From positions 115,526-179,525 of the forward strand of contig QFXI01000016.1 of NCBI GenBank assembly GCA_003402315.1: 64,000 bases of DNA. The letters are read 5' to 3'. Positions 26,142 to 36,111 of the stretch are shown piece after piece. Numbering within the stretch: position 1 is the first letter of the stretch; each line of letters begins with the position of its first letter. Origin of the DNA: Candidatus Nitrotoga sp. LAW (GTDB taxonomy: Bacteria > Pseudomonadota > Gammaproteobacteria > Burkholderiales > Gallionellaceae). The translations under genes and the position numbers were made by a program. Under the pieces are notes generated by a model. The model had not been told where the DNA came from. It did not search any database and saw only the letters and a list, made by a program, of their open reading frames with translations.

Positions 26142-27692
26142 GTGACTCGAAAACTCTTAACGAAGAGTTCATTTCATTGGGTTGCGCTAACATTTTTGGC
26201 GCTACTGAATGGCTGCGCTATGGGTCCTGACTTCAAAAAACCTGAAGCCCCTCTTGCTACCAGCTATTCTCCTCAACCCTTACAGCAGGACGCTGCCGTG
26301 ACACCAGATCAAACCGGAGAGTTACAAAAATATAATGCGTCAGCAACTATTCCTTTTGACTGGTGGACGATGTTTCATTCACCGCAAATTAATTCATTAA
26401 TTCAACGGGCTTTTAAGGCCAATCCATCTATTCAGTCCGCACAAGCTGCGCTGCGCCGGATGCAGCAAAACGTTATTGCGCAAGAGGGGTTTTTCTATCC
26501 CACACTAGGTGCCAACTATTCACCCTCCCGTAATAAACTTGCTGGTAACAATGGGGGAAATGCATTGGGTTTACAGGGAAATGGCCGGAGCATCCAAACC
26601 GGTTTAAATCCTGCGGGGCCCATATTTGTTGAACCAACTTATTACAATTATCATGTTGCGCAACTAACGGTGGGTTATGTACCGGACGTGTTCGGTGGTA
26701 ACCGTCGGCAGGTTGAGTCTCTTCAAGCCCAATTAAATGCACAGCATTTTCAATTGGAAGCGACCTATATCACACTTGCTTCAAATGTGGTGGCGGCTGC
26801 CTTACAGGAAGCGTCGCTACGCAGCCAAATTGCCGTGATGCAAAAAATCATTAATTTCTACAATGAAAATCTTGAGATTATGCGCAAACAGCTTAAGCTT
26901 GGATTTATTGCTGAACTTGATGTGGTGTCTCAAGAATCATTGAAGGCACAGGCAGAGCAAGCGCTCATCCCAATGAAAAAGCAGCTCGAACAAACCCGCG
27001 ATTTGATTCGCGCCCTGGCGGGTAATTTACCCAATGAAGACGTTCCAGAAAAATTTGAGCTTGAGTCGCTTCATTTACCGCAGGAGCTTCCATTAAGCCT
27101 TCCATCACAGCTTGTCGAACAGCGTCCTGATATCCGAGCCGCGCAAGAACAATTACATTCAGCCAGTGCGGAAGTCGGTGTGGCCATAGCTAGCCGGCTT
27201 CCGCAGTTTGCAATTACCGGTGCGATTGGCGGAATGGCGTCAACTCCCAATTGGATGTTCCAGACAGGCGGTCCTTTTTTTTCGTTGCTCGGAAGCATTT
27301 CTAAAACGCTGTTTGACGGCGGGATATTAAAAGCTAAGGAGCGCGCCGCAAGAGAGCATCTGGTCCAGGCCAGTGCAGATTATCGAAATGTGGTGATTAC
27401 TGCTTTTCAGAATGTGGCTGATACGCTGCATGCTATCCAGTCAGATGCTGATTTCTTGAAAGCCGCAGCACGGTCTGAACAAGCCCTAAAAGTAAATGCT
27501 GAGATTACCCGCAAGCAATATAAGTTGGGTTATGTCAGTTATCAAATAGTGGTGATAGCCGAACAAAATCATCAACAATCATTAATTAACCTGATCCAGG
27601 CTCAAACCAATCGCTTTGGTAATGCGGCAGCTTTATACCAAGCGCTTGGGGGAGGGTGGTGGAATCGTTCCGATGTTACAAGTAAGAACTGA
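26142..27692 (+). CDS. Outer-membrane efflux lipoprotein (NodT/OprM family, TolC-like)
   Basis: A 516-residue trimeric outer-membrane channel subunit that would connect with the membrane fusion and RND proteins encoded next. From the GTG start (26142) it has a lipoprotein signal, with LTFLALLNGCAMGPDFKKPE and lipobox Cys near residue 26. The OEP repeats follow: FDWWTMFHSPQINSLIQRAF and NPSIQSAQAALRRMQQNV, then LVEQRPDIRAAQEQLHSASA with GVAIASRLPQF. A TTG at 26082 would give a longer N-terminus without a plausible signal, so GTG is preferred, although the ribosome binding site is weak. It may instead be leaderless. It is the first gene of a three-gene efflux operon. Confidence 0.9.
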   Translation: MTRKLLTKSSFHWVALTFLALLNGCAMGPDFKKPEAPLATSYSPQPLQQDAAVTPDQTGELQKYNASATIPFDWWTMFHSPQINSLIQRAFKANPSIQSAQAALRRMQQNVIAQEGFFYPTLGANYSPSRNKLAGNNGGNALGLQGNGRSIQTGLNPAGPIFVEPTYYNYHVAQLTVGYVPDVFGGNRRQVESLQAQLNAQHFQLEATYITLASNVVAAALQEASLRSQIAVMQKIINFYNENLEIMRKQLKLGFIAELDVVSQESLKAQAEQALIPMKKQLEQTRDLIRALAGNLPNEDVPEKFELESLHLPQELPLSLPSQLVEQRPDIRAAQEQLHSASAEVGVAIASRLPQFAITGAIGGMASTPNWMFQTGGPFFSLLGSISKTLFDGGILKAKERAAREHLVQASADYRNVVITAFQNVADTLHAIQSDADFLKAAARSEQALKVNAEITRKQYKLGYVSYQIVVIAEQNHQQSLINLIQAQTNRFGNAAALYQALGGGWWNRSDVTSKN

Positions 27693-27733
27693 TTAACCAT
27701 ATCGCTTGCCTCATCAAACGAAAAATATGCTTT

Positions 27734-28909
27734 ATGATCAAATTAAATAAAAATTTATTACTGCTTCTTTCCGCCATTATTTTGGCGGTTATTGCGAGCT
27801 ACTGGGGGTGGCATAAATTTAGCACTCCCAGCTTAACTCCAAACCCAGGAAAACCTCCTGCTTCAATACCTTCTAACCAGTTACGGTTTGCGGCAAACGC
27901 CCCACAGTTGTCATTTTTGAAAATAAAAACGGTTGAAGCATTTCCTGAGCCTTTGGTGGAGCCACTTAACGGGCGGGTTGCTTACAATGACAATCATACT
28001 GCCCGTGTTTTTTCACCGCTTGCAGGCCGTGTCGTAAAAATAGCGGCCGAAGTAGGGGGACAAATAAAAAAAGGTGACCACCTACTCGTTCTGGATTCAC
28101 CTGATTTTGCTATAGCAAGAGCCGATAACGTAAAGGCAAATGCAGATCTGCTACGCAAACAAGAAGTGTACGAACGCACTAAGCAGTTGTATCAAGTCAA
28201 GGGAATTGCCCGTAAGGAGGTAGAAGCTGCTGCGGCTGATTGGCAACAAGCACAAGCAGAATCCCAGCGGGCTAAGGCGCGGATGAAAAACTTAAATGCT
28301 GATTTGTCCGCTTTAGCGGGCCAGTTTATTTTACGTGCGCCAATAGATGGGATCATAAGCGAGCGTCAAGTCAATGCTGGCAGTGAAGTTAGGCCGGATG
28401 CCGCCAATCCATTATTTGTCATCACCGACCCTTACCATCTTTGGGTACAGATAGATCTACCCGAGCGGCAGCTCGATAAAATAGACCTTGGCGATCTGGT
28501 TTCTGTTGAAGTCGATGCTTACCCTGGCGAAGTTTTTCAAGGTAAAGTGGCAGTTATCGGCGGGGCGTTGGATCCGTTCACCCGGCGTATACAAGTACGC
28601 TGTGAACTGGATAATCCACACCTCAAACTAAAACCAGAAATGTTTGCGCGCGTCACTCCCATTGCAAGTGAAAGATCAAAATTACCCCGTGTACCCAATT
28701 CATCCATAGTTACCGAAGGCTTGTTCAGTTTCATATTTGTAGAGCAGTCGCCGGGCGTGTTACAACGGCGCCGGGTTACACTAAGCCTGCAGGGAAGCGA
28801 ATATGCTTATGTCAAAGAAGGTTTGCAGGCAGGCGAACGTGTGGTCACAAGTGGAGCACTGTTACTTAATTCTGAACTTGGATCAACGAGTGATGCTGCT
28901 CATAACTAA
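27734..28909 (+). CDS. RND efflux periplasmic adaptor (membrane fusion protein, CzcB/CusB-like)
   Basis: A 391-residue HlyD-type adaptor anchored by an N-terminal hydrophobic segment (LLLLLSAIILAVIASYWGWH). The lipoyl halves are visible as RVFSPLAGRVVKIAAEVGGQ with IKKGDHLLVLDSP, and later LRAPIDGIISERQVNAGSEV. An alpha-hairpin lies between them (about residues 130-200). The beta-barrel and membrane-proximal parts follow. It sits 41 bases after the outer-membrane gene and 17 before the pump gene. No His-rich metal-binding N-terminus is present, so substrate is not obvious from this subunit. Confidence 0.9.
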   Translation: MIKLNKNLLLLLSAIILAVIASYWGWHKFSTPSLTPNPGKPPASIPSNQLRFAANAPQLSFLKIKTVEAFPEPLVEPLNGRVAYNDNHTARVFSPLAGRVVKIAAEVGGQIKKGDHLLVLDSPDFAIARADNVKANADLLRKQEVYERTKQLYQVKGIARKEVEAAAADWQQAQAESQRAKARMKNLNADLSALAGQFILRAPIDGIISERQVNAGSEVRPDAANPLFVITDPYHLWVQIDLPERQLDKIDLGDLVSVEVDAYPGEVFQGKVAVIGGALDPFTRRIQVRCELDNPHLKLKPEMFARVTPIASERSKLPRVPNSSIVTEGLFSFIFVEQSPGVLQRRRVTLSLQGSEYAYVKEGLQAGERVVTSGALLLNSELGSTSDAAHN

Positions 28910-28926
28910 ATGTTGGTTCTAATCAA

Positions 28927-31900
28927 ATGTTAGAGAAGTTAATTACCTTCGCACTGCATCAGCGCGTGTTTGTGCTCGCGGGTATGTTGGTATTGATTAT
29001 TGCCGGTTGGCAAGCCATCGAAAATCTGCCGATTGAAGCATTCCCTGATGTGCAGGATGTGCAAGTGCAGATTGTTACCCAAGCTTTGGGGCAAGCTCCA
29101 GAGGAAGTCGAGCGCAGCATAACGTTACCGATCGAGCGCGAAATGAGCGGCGTCCCACGCATGACACAATTGCGTTCTGTATCGATTACTGGCTTATCAG
29201 TAATCACTCTAACCTTCTCTGATCGTACCGATGATTATTTTGCGCGCCATCAAGTACTGGAAAAACTACAGAACATCAGCCTGCCTCCCGGCACACAGCC
29301 CAGTCTGGCCCCCCTCACGAACGCGGTGGGTGAGGTATATCGTTATGTGTTGGAAGTACCTAAGGATATGTCCCCTAGAGAGGTGCGCGCACTACAGGAC
29401 TGGGTGCTACGGCCCGCGCTACGCCAAGTTCGGGGGGTAGCAGATGTAGTCAGTTTCGGCGGTACGGTGAAAGAGTATCAAGTTCGCATCAATCCTTTCC
29501 TTTTGCGCAAATTCAATGTCACCATCGATCAGGTAGCGCAAGCTCTTGGTGTCAATAGTAACAATGGTGGTGGCGGTGTTCTGAAACGAGGTGATGAAGC
29601 ATTAGTAGTGCGCAGTATCGGGTTATTTAAAACCACGGGTGACATTGCGCGTGTAGTAATTATTGCCAAAGATGGCAAGACTGTGCTGGTTAGTGATGTC
29701 GGCGAGGTAACCATTGGTGATCGGCCACGCTCCGGCGTGGTGGCATTTAACGATTACGATAATGTGGTGCAAGGTATTGTGCAGATGACCAAAGGGCAAA
29801 ACGCCACCAGGGTTGTGGAAGCACTAAAAATTCGTATTGAAGAGTTAACAACTAAATTACCACCAGGTGTAAAAATTATCCCTTATTACGACAGAACTGA
29901 CTTGGTGCGCCACGCAGTTCGTACTGTAAGCGAGAATCTGATTGTTGGTGCGCTATTAGTTATCGCCATCCTGATATTATTTTTACGTAACTGGTATGCG
30001 GCGCTTGCCGTAGCGGTGATTATTCCATTGGCAATGTTGTTTGCATTTATTTTACTAGATCAGGGAGGCGTGTCAGCTAACCTGATTTCGCTTGGTGCGG
30101 TGGATTTTGGAATCATTATTGATAGTGCAGTCGTTTTGATAGAAGCGCTGATGGTCAAGCTCGCTCTAGCCAAGGTGGATGCATTGCCGCAGCATCAAAC
30201 TTATGGCTGGCGTTTACATCTTATAAAACAAACCAGTATTGAGATGGGGCATCCTATCTTATTTTCCAAGGCGATAATTATATTGGCTTTTTTGCCAATA
30301 TTTACCTTTCAGCGCGTAGAAGGAAAAATTTTTACGCCCGTAGCGCTTACCCTGACTTTCGCTCTTTTAGGTGCAATTTTGTTGACACTGACATTGTTAC
30401 CCACATTATTGAGCTATGCGGTGAAAAACAAAGACCTTGCTGAAAAACACAGCGACTGGATGCACAAATTGCAAGAGCGCTATCGAAACTTGCTATTGTG
30501 GTCAGGTAATCGTCGTAAAAGCATCGTTGCAGCTTCTACATGCGTGCTGGTTATGGCACTCATGGCAGTCCCCTTTCTTGGTAGCGAGTTTTTACCCAAG
30601 CTGGACGAAGGCAACATTTGGCTGACGATCAGCCTGCCGCCCGCAACCGCATTAGAAAAAACCAAAGATGTCGAAAGTCAGGTGCGGGCTATCTTGAATT
30701 CCTATCCCGAGGTAAATAATGTTGCCACTCAAGTTGGCCGCCCAGACGATGGCACTGATCCGAAAGGGCCGAATAACCTGGAAATCATGGCTGATCTTAA
30801 TCCGCATGACACATGGCATTTCGCTGACAAAGAAGCATTAATTGCGGACATGACCAAAAAAATTCGCACTATTCCCGGCGTCCCGACGAATTTCTCGCAA
30901 GTCATTCAAGATAACGTGGAGGAGGCGTTGTCGGGTGTAAAAGGCGAAATATCGGTTAAGATTTTTGGCTCTGATTTGGAAATTCTGGAAGACAAATCTG
31001 AACAAGTCGCCCATATTCTCAATGGTATTCGTGGAGCGGCTGACGTAGCCGCAATTAAAGTTGGCGGGCAAACCGAATTGAACATTACGCTTGACCGCAA
31101 TCGGATGGCGCGTTATGGCATCAATGTCAACGATGTGAATAACACTATAAAAATCGCTATGGCAGGCAGCACAGTCAATGTTTTTTACGAAGAAAGTCGG
31201 CGTTTCGATGTGACTATGCGTCTGGATAAACCTTATCGGGATGCGGTAGATGATCTTGCCGACTTACCGATATCACTACCCGCTGGAGGAACATTGCCCT
31301 TAGGCTCAATTGCCGAAGTTGCAGTACGGCAGGGAGCGGCTCGTGTCGGGCGTGAAGCGGGTGGACGGTTAGTCGCAGTAAAAGCCAATTTACTCGGACG
31401 TGACCAAGGCAGTTTTGTTGCTGAAGCGATGGAAAAAGTGAACGCACAGGTGAAGCTTCCGCCTGGCTATAGCATGACTTGGGGTGGGCAATTTGAAAAT
31501 CAGCAACGTGCAATCAAACGTCTCAAAATCATCGTACCGTTGTCAGTACTGATGATTTTTATACTGTTGTTCTGGGCATTTCGTTCCATGCGCAAAGCGC
31601 TTTTGGTAATTTTGATGGTGCCCTTTACACTGATCGGCGGCATTGCCGGACTTGGATTCGCCGGGTTGCATCTATCCGTTTCGGCCGCTGTCGGATTCAT
31701 TGCCGTGGCAGGTATCTCAGTTCAAAACGGTGTGATTATGGTGGAGCAATTCATGGAAGGCTTACGTAATGGCAAAGAAATGCACGAGAGCGTGCTGGAA
31801 GGGGCAGTGGCACGTTTGCGTCCTATTTTGATGACTGCGCTGATGGCCGGTATTGGTTTATTACCCGCCGCGCTTTCTCATGGTATAGGCTCAGAAACAC

Positions 31901-32031
31901 AGCGCCCTTTCGCCGTGGTTATCGTTGGCGGCATTGTCTCCGCTACCCTGTTTACCTTGCTATTACTGCCTTTACTGTTCTCTGTATTTGCTGAAGAAAC
32001 CAATTCCACTAAAAAAATCCCTGGTTTATAG
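28927..32031 (+). CDS. Heavy-metal-efflux RND pump (CzcA/CusA family)
   Basis: A 1034-residue inner-membrane proton antiporter with twelve predicted transmembrane helices and two large periplasmic loops. It starts MLEKLITFALHQRVFVLAGM and has the family motif FPDVQDVQVQIVTQALGQAPEE. Helix 4 carries the HME-RND signature DFGIIIDSAVVLIEALMVK, with the Asp...Asp...Glu arrangement of CzcA-type cation pumps. The other conserved parts are the FAEETNSTKK tail and the porter domain stretch LPPGYSMTWGGQFENQQRA. Substrate is probably a divalent cation by family. The pump lacks the Met-rich sites expected for Cu/Ag, so Co/Zn/Ni-type export is a guess. Confidence 0.9.
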   Translation: MLEKLITFALHQRVFVLAGMLVLIIAGWQAIENLPIEAFPDVQDVQVQIVTQALGQAPEEVERSITLPIEREMSGVPRMTQLRSVSITGLSVITLTFSDRTDDYFARHQVLEKLQNISLPPGTQPSLAPLTNAVGEVYRYVLEVPKDMSPREVRALQDWVLRPALRQVRGVADVVSFGGTVKEYQVRINPFLLRKFNVTIDQVAQALGVNSNNGGGGVLKRGDEALVVRSIGLFKTTGDIARVVIIAKDGKTVLVSDVGEVTIGDRPRSGVVAFNDYDNVVQGIVQMTKGQNATRVVEALKIRIEELTTKLPPGVKIIPYYDRTDLVRHAVRTVSENLIVGALLVIAILILFLRNWYAALAVAVIIPLAMLFAFILLDQGGVSANLISLGAVDFGIIIDSAVVLIEALMVKLALAKVDALPQHQTYGWRLHLIKQTSIEMGHPILFSKAIIILAFLPIFTFQRVEGKIFTPVALTLTFALLGAILLTLTLLPTLLSYAVKNKDLAEKHSDWMHKLQERYRNLLLWSGNRRKSIVAASTCVLVMALMAVPFLGSEFLPKLDEGNIWLTISLPPATALEKTKDVESQVRAILNSYPEVNNVATQVGRPDDGTDPKGPNNLEIMADLNPHDTWHFADKEALIADMTKKIRTIPGVPTNFSQVIQDNVEEALSGVKGEISVKIFGSDLEILEDKSEQVAHILNGIRGAADVAAIKVGGQTELNITLDRNRMARYGINVNDVNNTIKIAMAGSTVNVFYEESRRFDVTMRLDKPYRDAVDDLADLPISLPAGGTLPLGSIAEVAVRQGAARVGREAGGRLVAVKANLLGRDQGSFVAEAMEKVNAQVKLPPGYSMTWGGQFENQQRAIKRLKIIVPLSVLMIFILLFWAFRSMRKALLVILMVPFTLIGGIAGLGFAGLHLSVSAAVGFIAVAGISVQNGVIMVEQFMEGLRNGKEMHESVLEGAVARLRPILMTALMAGIGLLPAALSHGIGSETQRPFAVVIVGGIVSATLFTLLLLPLLFSVFAEETNSTKKIPGL

Positions 32032-32047
32032 CTCAAAGGTATCCCGA

Positions 32048-32863
32048 TTAAAAAGGTGGTGCACCTGCCACGTACCAAGTTAGATATATAGCACCTGCCG
32101 CGCAGGCTAAGGTAGCAATGGATAGCAATAACGATTGCAACCATAGCCCCATTTTTTCGGAGACCGGAATTTTGGCAGCCAGTGGTATGACAGCCAGCAC
32201 AGGCAAGGCATACCACGGCAACTGTGCGGTCAGCACTGCGAGACAGCCAGTTAACCCGGCGATGAGTGACAATGGCAGGGTAAAGCTACGTCCACATGGC
32301 AATCGGCTATTAGTTATAGTTTGAAGCAGCAGATAAGCGCTTGCCGCCGCACCCAGAGCTAAACCGAACTGGCCGAGCAGGGCAGAAGCACCAAGCAATG
32401 CAGATCCCCCAGTCCCCAGTCCCAGCGCCATGCCTGCACTTCCTGCTCGCACTGGCGTTTCATGTAATGTATCCATCCAGAATATCAGCCAGCCCACATA
32501 CAGCGCACAACCGCCACCCCAGAGCAACATATGTGTCATGTCCTGTTGTTGTATGATGCGTAACGCCATCCATACTGCCGCAATACCGCCGGCTACAGCA
32601 AGTATCAAGCGTAATGGGCGCCAATTGAATGGTAATAACGTCAGAGCAAGCAGTGAAGAAAGCAAGCCCATCAACACGATTTTGCGCGCAGAGGTGAGTG
32701 GTTCAATAGAAAAATCACTCACTAAGTAAACAGTGACAGCAAACCCGGCAATAACAGCCAAACCACTTAAGCGTAAGCGCAGTAATAGTTCCGCCACTAT
32801 CAGTGCAATGACAAAGGGAGCGAGACCGCCTTGCACGGCGGGATGGTTCAGTAATTCTTGCAT
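32048..32863 (-). CDS. Hypothetical polytopic membrane protein
   Basis: A 271-residue protein with about eight hydrophobic segments spread over its whole length (GLAPFVIALIVAELLLRLRL, then further stretches, ending LSIATLACAAGAIYLTWYVA). A central region has GLGTGGSALLGASALLGQ and a following LAGAAASAYL-like run. No motif points to a transported substrate or enzyme. It is convergent with the RND pump gene, with 16 bases between the two stops. Similar unnamed membrane proteins occur in many betaproteobacteria. Function is unknown. Confidence 0.7.
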   Translation of the reverse strand: MQELLNHPAVQGGLAPFVIALIVAELLLRLRLSGLAVIAGFAVTVYLVSDFSIEPLTSARKIVLMGLLSSLLALTLLPFNWRPLRLILAVAGGIAAVWMALRIIQQQDMTHMLLWGGGCALYVGWLIFWMDTLHETPVRAGSAGMALGLGTGGSALLGASALLGQFGLALGAAASAYLLLQTITNSRLPCGRSFTLPLSLIAGLTGCLAVLTAQLPWYALPVLAVIPLAAKIPVSEKMGLWLQSLLLSIATLACAAGAIYLTWYVAGAPPF

Positions 32864-33067
32864 GTTATGTGTGTAATTTTATTAATTTCCAGTGACATTA
32901 TATTCTCCTAGTGGGAATTATTTGTCTGCGGACGTGTCTATGTGTAACGTAAATTTGCATTGGTATCTATCCCTTGAAATATTAGGCACCACCCCAATAT
33001 TAAGCACCACGATGTGCAATGATAACAAATTGCATCCCATATTTTAGTTCAAGAGAGATATACATAC

Positions 33068-33943
33068 ATGAAACGAATTTTTTTGTTTATCCTGACCAAT
33101 TTGGCCGTACTTGTTGTCATCAGCATCACCTTGCGCTTGCTTGGTGTTGATAAAGTGTTAAATGAAAGCGGTGGTATCAATTTCAACGCTCTCTTGGTCA
33201 TGTCAGCGGTAATGGGTTTTGCTGGCTCGCTAATTTCGTTGTTTCTGTCCAAATGGTCGGCCAAACGGATGGTTGGCGCACAGGTTATTACTAATCCGAT
33301 TGATCCGACCGAGCGCTGGTTGATAGAAACCGTGCGTAAACAGGCGCAAGCTGCCGGAATCGGCATGCCTGAAGTCGCGACCTATGAAGCGCCAGACGTA
33401 AATGCTTTTGCTACTGGCTGGAATCGCAACAATGCGTTGGTGGCGGTGAGTGCCGGATTGCTGCATAACATGAGCCGGGATGAGGCAGAAGCTGTGCTAG
33501 CGCACGAGATCAGCCATGTTGCCAATGGCGACATGATAACGCTAGCGCTCATACAGGGTGTGGTTAACACTTTTGTAATCTTTTTTTCAAGAATAATTGG
33601 TCATCTAGTAGATCGTTTGGTGTTTAAGACTGAACGTGAATATGGACCAGCTTATTGGGTTACCAGCATGGTCGCGCAGATGGTGCTAGGTATTTTGGCC
33701 AGCATGATTGTTATGTGGTTTTCGCGCCAGCGTGAATTTCGTGCCGATGCAGGTGGCGCAAACTTGGCTGGGCGTAACAAGATGATCGCTGCCTTGGAGA
33801 AACTGAAAATCAATCACGAACAGGCTACTCTGCCCCAGCAGATGGCAGCATTTGGAATTGCAGGTGGGGGGCATTTCGCAAAGTTATTCAGTACCCACCC
33901 ATCTCTTGATGAGCGTATTAAGGCATTACACGCAGGACGTTAA
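33068..33943 (+). CDS. htpX: Membrane protease HtpX homolog
   Basis: A 291-residue zinc metalloprotease of the inner membrane, involved in quality control of misfolded membrane proteins. The catalytic HEISH motif is in [20 protein letters not shown] (near residue 147), and the third ligand is probably Glu in [14 protein letters not shown] (near residue 225). Four hydrophobic segments flank the protease core. The N-terminus [20 protein letters not shown] is typical of HtpX. The gene is preceded by GAGAG and is alone, convergent with mlaA. Confidence 0.94.
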   Translation: MKRIFLFILTNLAVLVVISITLRLLGVDKVLNESGGINFNALLVMSAVMGFAGSLISLFLSKWSAKRMVGAQVITNPIDPTERWLIETVRKQAQAAGIGMPEVATYEAPDVNAFATGWNRNNALVAVSAGLLHNMSRDEAEAVLAHEISHVANGDMITLALIQGVVNTFVIFFSRIIGHLVDRLVFKTEREYGPAYWVTSMVAQMVLGILASMIVMWFSRQREFRADAGGANLAGRNKMIAALEKLKINHEQATLPQQMAAFGIAGGGHFAKLFSTHPSLDERIKALHAGR

Positions 33944-34064
33944 GCTAACTGAGATTTCCCGTGGCGTGGAAACCGGCCAATAACATATATAGGGGGATGG
34001 AGCGAGGGCGTGGTTTCTGTCGTGATTGTTTAAGATCGAGCCATATTACCGTTGGAATTATCGT

Positions 34065-35000
34065 TTAATCCACCACGGGATTTGTTGTTGTCGGTGTTGG
34101 CTCTTCCATTTTATACGGGTTAAAAGATGTGTCTGCGGGAACCACAATATCTGCTGGCGCCACACCGGGTGTAGGATCACTCGATGTTTTCTGTGTTGGT
34201 GGTTCCATGGTGTGTGGTGGAACAGGTGTGCTCACTACTGTTTGCTGTTCATTTTCTTTACTTTCTTCGATTGGGCCACTATTGTCCTCGTCATCGAATT
34301 TTTCACGTGGCGGATTACCGTCATACACTAAGCTTTGACGTTGTTGTAAATAAGCGTCACGGATAAAGGTATAGCGGTCAATTGCGGCTTCATCCAATAT
34401 CTTTTCCTGATCTAATAGTCCGGCTCGGAGACTGACCGTTCGTGTTACATACATTTCGTTGCGTACAGGTATATCCGAAATTAGGCGAATGGGACTGGCA
34501 TAGCTATCCACATACAAGCCGGCACTATCACGAATAGTTCTGGGGCCGAAGAATGGGAGGACGATGTAGGGTCCGCTGCTAACACCCCAGTAACCCAATG
34601 TTTGACCGAAGTCTTCATTGTGTTTCTCAAGCCGATCCGTAACATTAATCAAACCTAAAATACCAAAGGTTGAGTTGAATAATACACGTGTGCCATCGGA
34701 TGCGGCTTGAGTAAACTTTAACTGTAACAAATCGTTGATAGTGACGATAATGTCATCCAGATTCGAAAAAAAGTTTCTCACCATGATTTTCCCGGGTTCT
34801 GGTATGGTGGTGTTGTAGCCAGTTGCTACCGGTTTTAATATAGCCTTGTCCACAGCGTCATTAAATTTATACATTCTCCGATTAAATGGTTCCAGCGGAT
34901 CGTGTGGATTTTTTCCTCCCTGAATTGCATCCCCCTGAGTTGCAGCGCAGCCACTTAATGCAAGACTGATGAGCAATAAATAAATTCTAGTTGAGGACAT
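34065..35000 (-). CDS. mlaA: Outer-membrane lipid asymmetry lipoprotein MlaA (VacJ)
   Basis: A 311-residue lipoprotein that removes phospholipids from the outer leaflet of the outer membrane and passes them to the Mla system. The signal is LLLISLALSGCAATQGDA, with lipobox Cys18. The VacJ domain is recognisable from DPLEPFNRRMYKFNDAVDKA, then LLQLKFTQAASDGTRVLFNS, and FGQTLGYWGVSSGPYIVLPF with FFGPRTIRDSAG. The C-terminal 80 residues (from about 232) are a Pro/Thr/Glu-rich, low-complexity tail longer than in the E. coli protein. The other Mla genes are not in the window. A 35001-35347 gap separates it from divergent arsC. Confidence 0.93.
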   Translation of the reverse strand: MSSTRIYLLLISLALSGCAATQGDAIQGGKNPHDPLEPFNRRMYKFNDAVDKAILKPVATGYNTTIPEPGKIMVRNFFSNLDDIIVTINDLLQLKFTQAASDGTRVLFNSTFGILGLINVTDRLEKHNEDFGQTLGYWGVSSGPYIVLPFFGPRTIRDSAGLYVDSYASPIRLISDIPVRNEMYVTRTVSLRAGLLDQEKILDEAAIDRYTFIRDAYLQQRQSLVYDGNPPREKFDDEDNSGPIEESKENEQQTVVSTPVPPHTMEPPTQKTSSDPTPGVAPADIVVPADTSFNPYKMEEPTPTTTNPVVD

Positions 35001-35347
35001 AAAGGTTATTGAAAAGTAAGTTCACTTGCGGCGATTATAGTCGCAATGCCAAAAGTCGCAAATAGCTAGACATTGTTTTCGTAACATTTTCATAACCCAA
35101 CACATGGATGCCACGGTCAAACGTATCGTCGCACAAATCAGTGTTATCAAGGTCTTGGTATTGTCCTGTCCAGACGCACATTCGAAATGTAGTTGGTATT
35201 TTCTATGCGCTTATGTTTCGTTTGTGGTCATTTTTCACAGTGGTGGGTGTGCTGTTCGAGGTAACAGTTATGTTTTTGAAGGTACATGTCGTTAATAATT
35301 CCAAGTCTTGGTATGATTGGGACTGAACTTTTAAGTAACACAGCTCC
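35001..35347. other. Intergenic region between mlaA and arsC
   Basis: About 350 bases between divergent genes. Apart from one possible micro-gene (35213-35326) I see no feature. Frames starting at 35104 and 35108 have no ribosome binding site, and their N-terminal halves look random. The region should hold promoters for both flanking genes. Confidence 0.4.
35213..35326 (+). CDS. Possible micro-protein with one membrane helix
   Basis: A 37-codon frame that translates as MFRLWSFFTVVGVLFEVTVM, followed by a short basic tail (FLKVHVVNNSKSWYDWD). The pattern (short N-terminus, one hydrophobic helix of about 18 residues, polar tail with KSWYDWD) looks like a small inner-membrane protein. No ribosome binding site is visible, and the frame continues open upstream with less protein-like sequence. 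I call it only tentatively. Confidence 0.3.
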   Translation: MFRLWSFFTVVGVLFEVTVMFLKVHVVNNSKSWYDWD

Positions 35348-35707
35348 ATGACAGACATAACTATCTATCACAACCCAGATTGTGGCACTTCGCGTAATAC
35401 TCTGGCGGTGATCCGCAATAGTGGCATTGAACCACGTGTTATCGAATATCTGAAAATGCCGCCTAGCCGCGCTGAACTGGTGGCTTTAATTGCGGCTATG
35501 GGTAAACCGGTGCGCGATGTGTTACGCAATAAAGGCTCGCTGTTTGAAGAACTTGACCTGGGTAATCCGAAATGGAGCGATGACGAATTGATCGACTTTA
35601 TGATCGCGAACCCGATTTTGATCAATCGCCCGATTGTCATAACGCCTTTGGGGACACGCTTGTGTCGACCGCCTGAATCTGTATTGGATATCCTGCCGCA
35701 GCCTTAG
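35348..35707 (+). CDS. arsC: Arsenate reductase, glutaredoxin-dependent (ArsC family)
   Basis: A 119-residue thioredoxin-fold enzyme that reduces arsenate to arsenite with glutathione/glutaredoxin. The catalytic Cys is in YHNPDCGTSRNTLAVIRNSG. The arginines that fix arsenate are probably those in the PVRDVLRNKGS, LINRPIVITPLGTRLCRPPE segments. The protein is shorter than E. coli ArsC (141) but within the range of chromosomal ArsC. It could also be a related YfgD-type protein of the same fold. No arsB, acr3 or arsR is nearby, so a full ars operon is absent here. It is followed after 37 bases by a PhnA-like gene. Confidence 0.88.
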   Translation: MTDITIYHNPDCGTSRNTLAVIRNSGIEPRVIEYLKMPPSRAELVALIAAMGKPVRDVLRNKGSLFEELDLGNPKWSDDELIDFMIANPILINRPIVITPLGTRLCRPPESVLDILPQP

Positions 35708-35744
35708 TAGGGTGTATTTGAATCACTTAAAGTTTAAAGAAATT

Positions 35745-36086
35745 ATGTCTACTATCCCAATTTGCCCCCAATGTGTTATGGAGAACACATATCAGGATGG
35801 CGACAATTATATTTGTGCCGACTGCGGCCATGAATGGCCGATGGTGAAGGCCACACGCGCAGATGACAACGCAGAACCACAGGTGAAGGATGTCAATGGC
35901 AATGTGCTGGAAAATGGCGACTCGGTGGCACTGATCAAAGATTTGAAAGTCAAGGGGTCGTCTATCACACTTAAAATGGGTACAAAAGTTAAGAGCATCC
36001 GCTTGGTTGCAGGAGATCATGAGGTGGACTGCAAAATGGATTCTGGCAGCTTTATGCTCAAGGCATGCTATTTGAGAAAAGTTTAA
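35745..36086 (+). CDS. yjdM: PhnA/YjdM family zinc-ribbon protein
   Basis: A 113-residue protein. An N-terminal zinc ribbon (CPQC...CADCGHEW, residues about 7-28) precedes a C-terminal SH3-like domain with VKDVNGNVLENGDSVALIKD and LKVKGSSITLKMGTKVKSIR. I start at the ATG giving MSTIPICPQC rather than an upstream ATG at 35712, because this is the family N-terminus. Homologs are labelled 'alkylphosphonate utilisation PhnA', but no phosphonate role has been shown. The real function is unclear. It lies between arsC and the MarR gene. Confidence 0.88.
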   Translation: MSTIPICPQCVMENTYQDGDNYICADCGHEWPMVKATRADDNAEPQVKDVNGNVLENGDSVALIKDLKVKGSSITLKMGTKVKSIRLVAGDHEVDCKMDSGSFMLKACYLRKV

Positions 36087-36111
36087 ATCCAGATATGTCG
36101 CAACATATTAA

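Noticed and set aside
34026..34331. Cys/Trp-rich plus-strand frame opposite mlaA
   Set aside because: It is antisense to the repetitive C-terminal tail of mlaA, which creates biased codons; no ribosome binding site.
35104..35295. 63-residue plus-strand frame between mlaA and arsC
   Set aside because: No ribosome binding site and random-looking product. A different frame in the same place (35213-35326) is the better candidate.
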